Of a stretch of DNA of 64,000 nucleotides, positions 54,301 to 62,713 are shown in pieces. Both the position numbers and the translations under genes were made by a program. Origin of the DNA: CAVPKN01 sp963832835 (GTDB lineage Bacteria > Chlamydiota > Chlamydiia > Chlamydiales > JAAKFR01); assembly GCA_963832835.1 (NCBI GenBank), contig CAWHVD010000001.1:310001-374000 (forward strand), in the 5' to 3' direction. Each line of letters begins with the position of its first letter. Positions within the stretch are counted from its first letter, which is position 1. The notes under the pieces are model-generated. The model saw only the letters and a list, made by a program, of their open reading frames with translations, was not told where the DNA came from and did no database searches.

Positions 54301-54552
54301 TGTTTTGAGCAATTTGTTCGAACAGCACGAGAATCTCTTTTAGAAAAGATTCTTCTTGTTTGGGCCGAGGGGTTTTATGCAAAGCTTGAAGATTTCTCTA
54401 CGCAGAAGAAAGGCTATGCAGAAAAGGTCAAAGCTTTATACGCAGATTCCCATTCTGCTTGGGAAAAGTATCTACAAGATCCGGTAGAAGGCTTTAGGGA
54501 ATATCTCCGAATGATTACCTCAATATCTCTTAAAAAATCGGGTACAACATGA
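51301..54552 (+). CDS. SecA-like DEAD-type ATPase with unique N-terminal extension
   Basis: 1083 residues from ATG 51301 (AGAGGAAA upstream; an upstream ATG would overlap the ankyrin gene). Residues 1-~430 are unique and helical. The rest follows SecA: Walker A RAGEGKST (~448), ISSSRYLAKRD, DEVDNLFID (~551), the preprotein-binding link DKDHTGRLMFGMRAAGGVHE, LTGT (~725), TNTAGRGTDI (~843) and the arginine-finger region GVCRGARQGQQGSA. The C-terminal zinc site of true SecA is absent. It is clearly not the housekeeping SecA. Stop overlaps the pepP start (ATGA). It may act on the ankyrin protein or be an effector ATPase; both are inference. Confidence 0.82.
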   Translation: MTTASVFDKPMDTSDVSIGFSWNQIVVLAQSKDLRKVFGKEVLSRFDDAMLQDKEIYRQITAIFLMDRSLIQVFIQLASTYKIQYYTKDELNQILELFFDFAQRIEGGAFPGLIEKIPHYDQGGKDWIIRCIKALNISKSPAAQLYFLFNSPVVHRNLCAVHLTESDLPGPTTINLSVNRAFAKCICAMGNSPIPSSHLSTHAYVDFVKELKSGNAFSESDQAHLLQIVQAINIHHPTSLHGGGEKTLALWYKAVKETLGETTFMLVSNPPSFASEPPDVQGIVRMLQWIVEIGDDADLHADLLAFYQQKTNLVELLDKLEDIKQEIELKKYPEKDIEEVLQAFASPGEGLVSILNTEELDKLAHQFAQVDALCKKLRKCDISELANEVRAIRLKNTLPESEKMTLIAIAREAIRLKFKIYPFNTQVLALLGLLNYPRTFKGRIAQVRAGEGKSTVVTMLAFYHASLGDTVDIISSSRYLAKRDRKKYREFYQLFGIPTSHICTNDPTEENFNGQIIFGTNSDFEFAEMWDYVREKRLREGGRSGNVVIVDEVDNLFIDTALNSARISIPSEGKYGWVYEPILNFIKENFFVIFGGQAVVPLLREKLGQVQEGKFKHLLDQIEDAKLAVWLSSATSALMEYKVDREYVVKPIERNSWVGKITEQSVVLADKDHTGRLMFGMRAAGGVHEFLEAKHNVPIHAESLVHASLSHPIFYAKYPIIYGLTGTLGSQIERKEVESLYQVDTFDVPPHKKNIREALPTLILHSKQEYFSAIITDILGMVQRKRPTLILFESIKKSDRFALFLKDKGMNFQILNERQLEHEYFIIARAGAPGMITVATNTAGRGTDIILHPDSLQNGGLHVIFAFYPNNDRVEEQGVCRGARQGQQGSARMILISKGKCTLDDFVLQREHRTKKLSKMRMQKIDIERINHGYLKVFLTAVRRWHDTLNTDCLKNVCHDLVKIVEAQPICVPTADLKGADLKLSQEFFRFLERPHRAEPCFEQFVRTARESLLEKILLVWAEGFYAKLEDFSTQKKGYAEKVKALYADSHSAWEKYLQDPVEGFREYLRMITSISLKKSGTT

Positions 54553-55631
54553 GTCCTATGAACCGCATCCAGAAAGTACAAAATGATCTTGTTAACAATG
54601 GGTTGCAAGCACTTGTCATCGACAATCTGATCAACCTCTATTACCTGACCGGGCTAGAATTTTCTTTGGCGCGCCTTGTCATTGAGCCTAACGCCGCGAC
54701 TCTTTTTGTAGATGGAAGATATTTTGAGGCGTGCCAAAAAAAAGCTCCATGCTCGGTACTGTTGACCTCAGGCTACGACAAAAAGAGTGCTTTTTCCAAC
54801 CGGATGGAGAAATTTCGCAATCTACGTGTCGGATTTGATGCAGGGAGTACTTCTTATGCCGATTTTGAAAATTTGAAGGCATTAGGTGCCGATTTAGTCC
54901 CTCTCAAAAACCCGATCGGGAAAATCAGGGAGATTAAAGAGCCTTCTGAACAAGATGCACTTAGGCAGGTCGCAGCTCTGGGATCGCAAGGAATGGACTA
55001 TGTTTTGAGCGAACTGAAAGAAGGGATTTCTGAAAAAGAACTAGCTCGGGCTCTGGAAATATATTGGCTGCACGCCGGTGGAGAGAGATTGGGATTTAGC
55101 CCTCACGTTGCCTTTGGAGAAGGATCGTCTCAACCTCACTACACAGTGAGCGATCGAACGCTCAAACAGGGAGATATCGTATTGATCGATATTGGTGTGG
55201 TGCTCAATCATTACCATTCCGATATGACCCGTGTGGTTTGTTTTGGAACCTCCTCCGTAGAAATGCAAAAGATTTATCAGATTGTCCATGCCGCTTTTGA
55301 AGCGGCTACGGCAATCTGCCGCCCTGGTGTGAAAATAGGAGATCTCGATAAAGCTGCCCGAGGGGTAATTGAGCAGGCTGGATATGGCCCCAATTTTACA
55401 CATAGCCTAGGGCATGGTGTTGGACTAGAAATTCACGAATCCCCTCGCGTAAGCACTTTGGGAGCCGATGCAGACAGATTGCTAGAGGCGGGTATGGTCA
55501 TCACAATTGAACCGGGCATCTATGTGCCGGGGCTGGGAGGTGTTCGTCTCGAAGACACGTTATTGATTACACAAGATGGACATGAAAACCTGACATGCCG
55601 CCCCATTCCTATGACTCTTCCTATATTTTAA
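54549..55631 (+). CDS. pepP: Xaa-Pro aminopeptidase
   Basis: 360 residues. Creatinase-type N-terminal domain, then the pita-bread metallopeptidase: metal ligands in DIVLIDIGV and YHSDMTR, histidine in SLGHGVGLEIHESP, glutamates in TIEPGIYVPG and GVRLEDTLLIT. Removes N-terminal residues before proline in the cytoplasm. CT574 counterpart. The ATG overlaps the SecA-like stop, so this housekeeping gene is now translationally linked to the accessory island. Confidence 0.95.
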   Translation: MSPMNRIQKVQNDLVNNGLQALVIDNLINLYYLTGLEFSLARLVIEPNAATLFVDGRYFEACQKKAPCSVLLTSGYDKKSAFSNRMEKFRNLRVGFDAGSTSYADFENLKALGADLVPLKNPIGKIREIKEPSEQDALRQVAALGSQGMDYVLSELKEGISEKELARALEIYWLHAGGERLGFSPHVAFGEGSSQPHYTVSDRTLKQGDIVLIDIGVVLNHYHSDMTRVVCFGTSSVEMQKIYQIVHAAFEAATAICRPGVKIGDLDKAARGVIEQAGYGPNFTHSLGHGVGLEIHESPRVSTLGADADRLLEAGMVITIEPGIYVPGLGGVRLEDTLLITQDGHENLTCRPIPMTLPIF

Positions 55632-55653
55632 CTTCAATGCTAAGATTGGTGGC

Positions 55654-57891
55654 ATGAAACTGCGCACTAAACTTTTTCTTGGGGTTGGCATTCTCCTCTT
55701 TGCGATGGCCATCCTCATGTATATCCTGCCTATCACGTTCATCCGAAAAGACGTTTATACAGCAACAGACAGCATCCGAACCTTGTTAATCAAAAACAAT
55801 CAGGAGCTTCAAAGCAGTCAACAAATTTGGCTTAAAGATGTTTTGACCTATATCAAACAAAATAACGATGCGCTCCTCTTCATGCTTTATGAAGACTACA
55901 AATTCCAAACCCAGTTGGGATTGTTTGAGAAAGGTGGGGATGCAGTTGTTTGGGAAAGCTTAGCGCGCATCATAGGGTATGACCCATCCATTGGAGTTGT
56001 CCAAGCTCATGCACCGGGTGTCAATAAAACGGCCATCCTAACACCGGGCTCGGCACGTCTCTATCCGATCGAAAAAAAAATATCACAAGAAAATGGACTC
56101 ATCTTTCTTTCCACTGCTTCCGAAGGCGATGAAAATCCATCCAGGACCTTTATTGGAATTCCTCTGCCTAAAGGGCTGCAATCAGATAAAGGCTACACAC
56201 TTTATGCCTTGGTGAGCCCCGAAAAAGCTATTGAAGAAGTCGAGCTTCAAGAGGTCTATGAAGAAATCGCCCATCTGACTCCGGAACTTGTGAAGCAAAA
56301 GCTGTCTGAGTCAAACAAAATAGCACAAGCTTTAGGCGAGAAAAATGACGCTTTCCGATGGTCTATCAAGGTAGGTATGATTCGGGAGCTTACCCCCTTT
56401 TACGTGGAAGGTTTAACCTTAAGCAAAAAAGGAGGTTTGTTGGTGCCCGAGGGCTTGGCGCGTATTGACACCAATGGAGAGGGAAATGTCATCTTGACGC
56501 AAGAAATCTATTCCACAGAGCTTGTGTTTGATGATGTCTCCTTTTATGCGCAACACAAGCCCAGCGAAGGGAAAGCTCCTTTATCGACGGGAACTGTTCT
56601 TTTGACAGTGCCCAAAGATAACTCAGCCTATGTTGGCAATACTCTACTTCTTGGAGAGACCTATTTGACACTCGCTGTTCCCGTAAACATTTTGGCAGCG
56701 CAGCTTGCTTTAGCTTCAAACAAGATGATCCTTCTTCAAGTCAATCAATCACTATGGCTAGGCTACAATGAAAATGGCTACAAACTTTCCCAAAAAGATA
56801 TCTACCAAATTCTTGCGGTTACGGCATTGGGTAAGAAAAAGGAGACCATTACAGCAGCACAGCAGGAGTTTTATTTTGCCAAGATCTCCTCTTTAGAAGA
56901 GGGGAATTTGGTTCTTTATGATATCCACTCACTCAGTGATGAGAAGTCCATTTTTAACACTCTGCTTGCGCTACAAAATAAGCTCTCAAAACGCATCTCC
57001 ACACAACTTTCGCTGATTGCTATTGGTACGATGATCTTGGTGCTCTTGTTTATTGGGCGTATCGGTCTTACGATCATCTCTCCCATTACTAAGCTTGCCA
57101 GGGCAACTCAGTTTGTTGCTGCAGGTAGATACGCAGAAGTGACTTTACCTGATATGGGCACACGTAAAGATGAAGTTGCCATTTTAACTCATTCTTTTGC
57201 CGATATGGTAACCGGCCTGCAAGAGAGGGAAAAAATTCGTGCAGTCTTAGACAAAGTGGTTTCTAAAGATGTAGCCGAAGAGATTTTGCGTGCGCAGATT
57301 CATTTGGGAGGCGAAGACCGCATGGTTACCATGCTGTTTGGTGATATCAGAGGTTTTACTGAGCTAACAGCTCATATGTCCCCTCAAAAAGTCATTCAGA
57401 TGCTCAACGCATGCATGACAAAAGTTTCCCGGGTGATCGAGGGTGAGGGAGGAGTGATTGATAAATATGTGGGAGACGAGGTGATGGCAATCTACGGTGC
57501 ACCAACAACGCCACCAGATCATGCTCTGCGTGCGATTTCATCAGGGATGTTGATCATTGAAATATTAAAAAAATGGAACCTAGAGCGAGCTGCTGCCGGC
57601 GAGCCATTAGTAGAAATGGGCATAGGGATCCATACAGGCATCGTAATGGCTGGAAACATGGGCGCTGAGGATCGTTTGAACTATACTGTTGTGGGAGCTC
57701 ACGTTAACCTCGCTGCCCGTCTATGTGATGTGGCAAAAGCTAACCAATTGATTGTCTCGGCAGCCACACTTGCCGAGCCCCACATTGAAGCCTCTTTTTA
57801 TGCACAGGCTCTGCCCCCTATTGCTTTAAAGGGGTTTACCAACCCCGTCGTGATTTATGAAATTACCGGATTTAAGTGGGATGAATCGTGA
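55654..57891 (+). CDS. Membrane-bound class III adenylate/guanylate cyclase
   Basis: 745 residues. N-terminal membrane helix (~9-30), a ~420-residue periplasmic sensor region, second helix (~450-472), HAMP domain (~473-530) and C-terminal class III cyclase domain (~555-735). Catalytic landmarks: metal aspartates in LFGDIRGFT and YVGDEVMAIYG, substrate lysine in DKYVGD, LNYTVVGAHVNLAARL with the Thr position and the transition-state Asn/Arg. Thr at the second specificity position is common in bacterial adenylate cyclases, so cAMP is the more likely product. The stop overlaps the following kinase start (GTGA). Confidence 0.9.
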   Translation: MKLRTKLFLGVGILLFAMAILMYILPITFIRKDVYTATDSIRTLLIKNNQELQSSQQIWLKDVLTYIKQNNDALLFMLYEDYKFQTQLGLFEKGGDAVVWESLARIIGYDPSIGVVQAHAPGVNKTAILTPGSARLYPIEKKISQENGLIFLSTASEGDENPSRTFIGIPLPKGLQSDKGYTLYALVSPEKAIEEVELQEVYEEIAHLTPELVKQKLSESNKIAQALGEKNDAFRWSIKVGMIRELTPFYVEGLTLSKKGGLLVPEGLARIDTNGEGNVILTQEIYSTELVFDDVSFYAQHKPSEGKAPLSTGTVLLTVPKDNSAYVGNTLLLGETYLTLAVPVNILAAQLALASNKMILLQVNQSLWLGYNENGYKLSQKDIYQILAVTALGKKKETITAAQQEFYFAKISSLEEGNLVLYDIHSLSDEKSIFNTLLALQNKLSKRISTQLSLIAIGTMILVLLFIGRIGLTIISPITKLARATQFVAAGRYAEVTLPDMGTRKDEVAILTHSFADMVTGLQEREKIRAVLDKVVSKDVAEEILRAQIHLGGEDRMVTMLFGDIRGFTELTAHMSPQKVIQMLNACMTKVSRVIEGEGGVIDKYVGDEVMAIYGAPTTPPDHALRAISSGMLIIEILKKWNLERAAAGEPLVEMGIGIHTGIVMAGNMGAEDRLNYTVVGAHVNLAARLCDVAKANQLIVSAATLAEPHIEASFYAQALPPIALKGFTNPVVIYEITGFKWDES

Positions 57892-59645
57892 ACTTTCGCA
57901 AAAAAATTTTATACAGCTACCTCATTATTTTTCTGGTGATTATCACCTTTCTCTATCCGGTAGTCACACGTTTGATCGAAAAAATTCAAGAACGTAACCT
58001 CCTGTACCACACTCAAGCTCTAATTACCCAAATTGAACGCACACCTGATCTCGCCGGTTTAATAGAGCACTTGAAGCAATCGGAAAAACACCTTTTTTTT
58101 AGAGTCAGCCTCCTCGACCCTAAGAAAGGAAGCCTCTATGATTCGACTACCATAAGTGGCGATTTAGAAGAAAAGACCCAGCTTACCCAGCCAGAGGTCG
58201 TCAAAGCGTTAAAAACAGGATCGGGCTATGATGTTCGTTTTTCCTCAGTTTTTAATCAAGAGATGGCCTATATGGCAGTTCGGTTTAACTATCAGGGACA
58301 AGAGTATGTGATCCGATCGAGCTTCCCTTATGGCCAAATTGCCACTTTAACCCATGACCTTGGCCTGACCTTCCTGCTAGTTGGGATTTCACTTTTGCTT
58401 CTTTTTAGCTTACTAGCTTGGCTTATTACCCATTACCTGACCCGCCCTGTGATCCAAATCATCCAGGCTATCAAACCCTATCAACTGGGGAAATCGGATC
58501 ATATTCCGCAGATCCAATTAAGCCATGCCATCCGCCCGGACGATGAATTCGGTCAGTTGGCTGAGACGCTCAATTCATTAACCCAGAGAATTGAGAATCA
58601 GATTGCTTCGCTGACACATGCTAAAAATGAAAAAAGTGCCATTTTGGAATCTTTGGTTGAGGGTGTGATTGCTGTAGATCAAGAGCAAGTCGTGATTTAC
58701 ATGAACAAAGCCGCCGGGGTTTTGCTAGACATGAACAACAAAACACTCGTTGGGAAAAATTTCGCTTTAATTGGCCTCACTGCTTGTGAGGAGCTAATCC
58801 GGGAAGCTCTGAAAAAACAAGAGCCTGTGGTTCTGGTCTTAAAGCCCGAACGCAAGCAAAAGCGCTTTTTAGAGGCTGTCGCAGTCCCGCGAGGCAAAGA
58901 GGGTGGAGTCATATTAGTGCTCCAAGACAAAACAGGGCTGCATAAAATCATCGAACTTGGGCGTGATTTTATTGCCAACGCTTCTCATGAGTTGAAAACA
59001 CCAATCACCATCATTCGCGGCTTTGCCGAGACACTCTATGACCATCCTGAGCTATCTCGAGAGGTGTACCGTGAAATCACTGAAAAGATTGTGAGCAACT
59101 GCCAGAGGATGGATACACTCGTTAAAAATCTCTTGACCCTAGCAGCTGTAGATGAACAGCTCCCTCGCTCCCGTTTACAAGAGTGCGATTTCTTTGATCT
59201 CGCGCAAGAGGCCATCCAGACCATTTTAGTAGTTCATCCGGAAGCACAAATCAAGATTGAAACTAAAGGAGAAGAGCCTTTCTATCTCATGGCTGACAGC
59301 GATCTGATGCATCAGGCGATCTTGAATCTTCTCGACAATGCTATTAAATATTCTAAGCAGCCTGCTCAAATTACTGTTGTGATTGAGAAAGGTCCTTCGG
59401 ATATTTATCTCCACATCTCCGACAAAGGGATTGGCATCCCTCAAGAAGACTTGGATCGCATTTTTGAGCGTTTTTACGCTGTTGACAAAAGTCATTCCCG
59501 CAGCATGGGAGGCTCTGGCCTTGGCCTATCTATTGTCGAGCGCATCATTGAGAAGCATCAAGGTAAAATCGATGTGGAATCCACCATTGGCGTCGGCACG
59601 ACCTTCCACATCACCCTCCCCATCCAAGACGAAGATAGGTATTGA
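57888..59645 (+). CDS. PhoR-like sensor histidine kinase
   Basis: 585 residues from GTG 57888. Membrane helices at ~8-26 and ~160-182 frame a ~130-residue sensor domain. HAMP (~183-240) is followed by a PAS domain (~245-345), HisKA with phospho-acceptor His367 (FIANASHELKTP), and the ATPase with N box NLLDNAIKYS, DKGIGIP and GGSGLGLSIVERI. The architecture is that of PhoR. No response regulator gene lies in the window. Coupled to the cyclase by GTGA overlap, suggesting a shared signal. Confidence 0.92.
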   Translation: MNFRKKILYSYLIIFLVIITFLYPVVTRLIEKIQERNLLYHTQALITQIERTPDLAGLIEHLKQSEKHLFFRVSLLDPKKGSLYDSTTISGDLEEKTQLTQPEVVKALKTGSGYDVRFSSVFNQEMAYMAVRFNYQGQEYVIRSSFPYGQIATLTHDLGLTFLLVGISLLLLFSLLAWLITHYLTRPVIQIIQAIKPYQLGKSDHIPQIQLSHAIRPDDEFGQLAETLNSLTQRIENQIASLTHAKNEKSAILESLVEGVIAVDQEQVVIYMNKAAGVLLDMNNKTLVGKNFALIGLTACEELIREALKKQEPVVLVLKPERKQKRFLEAVAVPRGKEGGVILVLQDKTGLHKIIELGRDFIANASHELKTPITIIRGFAETLYDHPELSREVYREITEKIVSNCQRMDTLVKNLLTLAAVDEQLPRSRLQECDFFDLAQEAIQTILVVHPEAQIKIETKGEEPFYLMADSDLMHQAILNLLDNAIKYSKQPAQITVVIEKGPSDIYLHISDKGIGIPQEDLDRIFERFYAVDKSHSRSMGGSGLGLSIVERIIEKHQGKIDVESTIGVGTTFHITLPIQDEDRY

Positions 59646-59750
59646 GGGGGAAATCAGGCGGTGTTTCTGCTTTTGGATGATTTTGTCCCATTTTAGCGCT
59701 CGAGATCGCCAAACTGGAAGCAAAATCCCAAAAAGTTCTTTGGCTGCTTT

Positions 59751-60746
59751 TCATGTGCGGTGAGAAGGGATGTATTTTTCGCGGGTGATGGAATGGGTTT
59801 TGCTGTCTTCGATGAACAAGACGGTACCTGATTTACCAAGGCCGTAGTCAAAAACGTTTGATTCGTATTTCTTAGCGTTGAAACCTGCATTTTTTAGAAT
59901 TTCTTCAAGAGCGGACTTAAGCTCATTGGAAAGATCTCTTCTCCCTTTGCTGCTATCTGGTGAAAGTTTTGATTTGTTTGCTTCTTGGTATTCAATTGTG
60001 TCTAAAACCTGAGCACGGCGTATGAGCAATTGCGTGGCTACGTTTCCTTCCGGAAAGATCGCATGGATAATATGTGGGTCTGCAAATAGTAGGTTGATTT
60101 TTCTCTTTGGTGATATCGACTCGATGTTGTCAAATGTGATGTAATGGAGAAGTGAAGGTGTGTTTTTTGTCCCTTTGAGCATTTGATAAAATACCTTTTG
60201 CAAAGTTTCATCCCCTAAGTTGAGCTCGCTGAGTTGGTCTGGGGTGGTAAAATGAGTGGTTTGCTCTTTTTTATCGATGAGCTTTTCTAAGATCCGGAAT
60301 TCGGCATCGTGTACATTTTTGAAAAAGGGTTCGTCGTGATAGAGGTTCCTCATCAGGCGAGCGGTTACTTGGTAGAGCGAAAATTCTTTGGGTAGGTCGG
60401 AATGGGGCTCTTTATGCAGAAGGGTATACAGGTTGAGGCGGGAGTTATTGGGTGGACGTGCCATATTCACCCCTAAGGCCTTGATATATTTAGGGCTTGA
60501 TCGCTCAGGTTTTAATTCAGATTTGTCTTTTTCCTCAGGTTCTTTCTTTTCTGTCTCAGGGTTTTTACTTATGCGGAGCTCGTCTAGCTGGCTCAGATCA
60601 CGTATTTCTTCAGTAGCAGCAAGGAGGTTGCGAGATTGGACGTAGCATTGCTTTTCAAAAGAAGAGGCATGATGTTGGGTCATTTCACTGGAGGTGAGCA
60701 GCCCCATGATTGCCAGGAAAGTGATGGTACAGAGGTAGGAGTTCAT
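59751..60746 (-). CDS. CT566-like protein, possible GspK-like component
   Basis: 331 residues, N-terminal hydrophobic segment (YLCTITFLAIMGLLTSSEM), a charged linker rich in Lys/Glu (~60-85), then a soluble domain. Position after the pseudopilins matches CT566 of Chlamydia. The segment LHYITFDNIESISPKRKINLLFADPHII resembles the SAM-like part of GspK minor pseudopilins (INVNTA region); this is a weak, memory-based similarity. ATG overlaps the previous stop (ATGA). Confidence 0.6.
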   Translation of the reverse strand: MNSYLCTITFLAIMGLLTSSEMTQHHASSFEKQCYVQSRNLLAATEEIRDLSQLDELRISKNPETEKKEPEEKDKSELKPERSSPKYIKALGVNMARPPNNSRLNLYTLLHKEPHSDLPKEFSLYQVTARLMRNLYHDEPFFKNVHDAEFRILEKLIDKKEQTTHFTTPDQLSELNLGDETLQKVFYQMLKGTKNTPSLLHYITFDNIESISPKRKINLLFADPHIIHAIFPEGNVATQLLIRRAQVLDTIEYQEANKSKLSPDSSKGRRDLSNELKSALEEILKNAGFNAKKYESNVFDYGLGKSGTVLFIEDSKTHSITREKYIPSHRT

Positions 60747-61399
60747 GCTGTATCCTTGGGGTAGAGAATGCCAATAGGGAGATCAAATAGATATTCAATA
60801 ATGTGGTCATCAATGCCTCTATTCTCACAGCGGGTAATCACCACATTAATGAGCGCGGGAATTGTTGCGTAATCACTGAGCCATGTATCTTGCCATCCTT
60901 CTTGAGGACGCGGTAAGCCGACAGTTTCTGGATCGACCGGCTTCTGAAAGAGATCGGGAGGTGAGTAGAATTTAAAGTGGCAGGCTTGCACACCATCCAA
61001 GAGGACAAAATGCTGCGAGGGAGAGCGTTCTTGTCTTTCAGCTTCAGGGAAGGGCCATATTCCTAAACAGAGGCTTTGGCTAGCCTGATCAAAGTAGAGT
61101 TTGCCCAGAACCTTTCCAGACAGTTTGGGCTCTACGCATGTCCCTCGATCAAAAATAAAGACTAGACTGCCTTCAGATGCAGATGTAAAAAATGGGCTCT
61201 GAGCCGAAGGAAGGACTCGTTGGAGGCGTTGATGGGCATATCTTTCCTCCATCAAAGGTCCTTTAAGATGATTGAAGATTGCTTTTTGAGTTGTGATGGA
61301 GCGGTACCAAAAGGCAAGAGAGCTCAGCAGGAGGGCCACGAGACCTAAACTGATGAGTATTTCCACCAGAGAAAAGGCTCTTTTTTTCTTAAGCCTCAT
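60743..61399 (-). CDS. Type II secretion minor pseudopilin (GspJ-like, CT567 position)
   Basis: 218 residues with a prepilin leader KKKRA|FSLVEILISLG and hydrophobic helix to ~35, followed by a globular domain. Glu at +5 is present; the residue before the cleavage site is Ala instead of Gly. Length and long C-terminal domain suit GspJ. Overlaps neighbours by ATGA on both sides. Confidence 0.72.
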   Translation of the reverse strand: MRLKKKRAFSLVEILISLGLVALLLSSLAFWYRSITTQKAIFNHLKGPLMEERYAHQRLQRVLPSAQSPFFTSASEGSLVFIFDRGTCVEPKLSGKVLGKLYFDQASQSLCLGIWPFPEAERQERSPSQHFVLLDGVQACHFKFYSPPDLFQKPVDPETVGLPRPQEGWQDTWLSDYATIPALINVVITRCENRGIDDHIIEYLFDLPIGILYPKDTA

Positions 61400-61866
61400 A
61401 TCTGTTTCTCCAGATACAGGGTTCGGTTAAACACAATAGGATCCTTTTTGCTATCCGTTTGGAGGTTAATAGCAATGGTGATCACCCTCCCAACTTTGTG
61501 TAGCTTTGGTTTCTTACTATCTTTGAATGGACGTTTGATCGTATAGCTGCAGTGATAGGTGCGGTATAAATCTTTGCTCATGACTATGTGGAAAGGGTCG
61601 GGTAATTCTCCAGAGGTACTAGAGCCGAGTTGATTCCAACTATGGAATTTGTTTTCGTACAGCTTTGCTTTGATGAGACAAAAAGCGTTCTGGGCTGCCC
61701 TTTCGAGCTGGATATTTTCAAGATAGCTTCTGTCGGCACGGCGCATCGCAGCTAAGGGTTTAACAAGAGGAAAAAGACAGAGCGTGATCAATGCCATTGA
61801 GACGAGGAGCTCAAAGAGCAGAAACGATCTCTTCCGGGTACGGCGTGCTGCTTGTAATTTGAACAT
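61396..61866 (-). CDS. Type II secretion minor pseudopilin (GspI-like, CT568 position)
   Basis: 156 residues from ATG 61866 (MFKLQAARRTRKRS); a longer frame to 61908 overlaps the upstream gene more. Leader RKRS|FLLFELLVSMALITL with Glu at +5 and Ser at -1. Globular part of GspI/J size. Start lies inside the upstream gene's 3' end (56 nt overlap). Confidence 0.7.
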   Translation of the reverse strand: MFKLQAARRTRKRSFLLFELLVSMALITLCLFPLVKPLAAMRRADRSYLENIQLERAAQNAFCLIKAKLYENKFHSWNQLGSSTSGELPDPFHIVMSKDLYRTYHCSYTIKRPFKDSKKPKLHKVGRVITIAINLQTDSKKDPIVFNRTLYLEKQI

Positions 61867-62338
61867 GGTTTCCTCTGCGTATTTGCCTGGGATAGCCCGG
61901 CAAGACAATTTTTTCTTCTTTTCCGGGTGCCATAAGGGTCAATGTCCCTTGCGGAACTGACCCGAGGGTTCCATCAAAGCTGAATTCAATGCGATTTTCG
62001 CGCTCATGATTAAAAGCCATTTCGGTAATCCCGGCGATGAGGGGACGGTGGTTAAGGCCCTTCTCGATTTGAGGTTGTAAAGGAATGTTGGCTATGATAT
62101 GGCAATTAACTCCTTTGCCTTCCTCATCTTTTTCCAAAATCAATCTCACATCTGTGTGAAAATCTAGCATCACCTCTTGGGCAAGCATGATTTTGCCAAT
62201 CACTCCATCTACCCCACGAGCAAACTTTTCGCTTTTCAGAGCTTTTGAGATGGGCAAAGACATTCCGCCTAGCGCCACAGCAATCAGTGAGATGACAATC
62301 ATCATCTCCATGAGGGTAATGGAACGTTTATGGCGCAT
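61811..62338 (-). CDS. Type II secretion minor pseudopilin (GspH-like)
   Basis: 175 residues, leader HKRS|ITLMEMMIVISLIAVALGG with Glu at +5, Ser at -1. The globular domain contains beta-rich segments such as NRIEFSFDGTLGSVPQGTLTL, as in GspH. Overlaps the gspG stop region by 11 nt. Confidence 0.72.
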   Translation of the reverse strand: MRHKRSITLMEMMIVISLIAVALGGMSLPISKALKSEKFARGVDGVIGKIMLAQEVMLDFHTDVRLILEKDEEGKGVNCHIIANIPLQPQIEKGLNHRPLIAGITEMAFNHERENRIEFSFDGTLGSVPQGTLTLMAPGKEEKIVLPGYPRQIRRGNHVQITSSTPYPEEIVSAL

Positions 62339-62702
62339 TAGCTATCGGTTGCGGCATGTGGGACGACTTAATACTTAAATCATTGCCATTTTTTAAGATG
62401 TTTAATCTTTGCCCCCACCCATCTAGTAAAACCTTATCCGCATCCTTTATGAGCACGGATTGTTTCAAAGCCTCTAAAATTGTCTCGTCATTAAAATTAT
62501 CGATATCAAAATCCCCAGAAACAGAAGCCATCATGAGGGCATCATAGACGCGAGCGATATTCTGTTCTGTTTTGAAGATTTTTCCTTTGTCCACGCTACC
62601 GCGCATATTGAAGGCAAGTGCTCCTCCAATTAAACCGATCAGCATGATCACAATCATGATCTCAATTAGCGTAACAGCTCGTTTTTTCTTTTTTTGTTTC
62701 AT
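62328..62702 (-). CDS. gspG: Type II secretion major pseudopilin GspG
   Basis: 124 residues with KKKRA|VTLIEIMIVIMLIGL, Glu at +5, then GGALAFNMRGSVDKGK and the GspG-like domain ending LLDGWGQRLNI. Builds the pseudopilus. CT569 counterpart. Ala replaces the usual Gly before the cleavage site. 11 nt downstream of gspF. Confidence 0.85.
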   Translation of the reverse strand: MKQKKKKRAVTLIEIMIVIMLIGLIGGALAFNMRGSVDKGKIFKTEQNIARVYDALMMASVSGDFDIDNFNDETILEALKQSVLIKDADKVLLDGWGQRLNILKNGNDLSIKSSHMPQPIANAP

Positions 62703-62713
62703 AGTTTTTCTCC

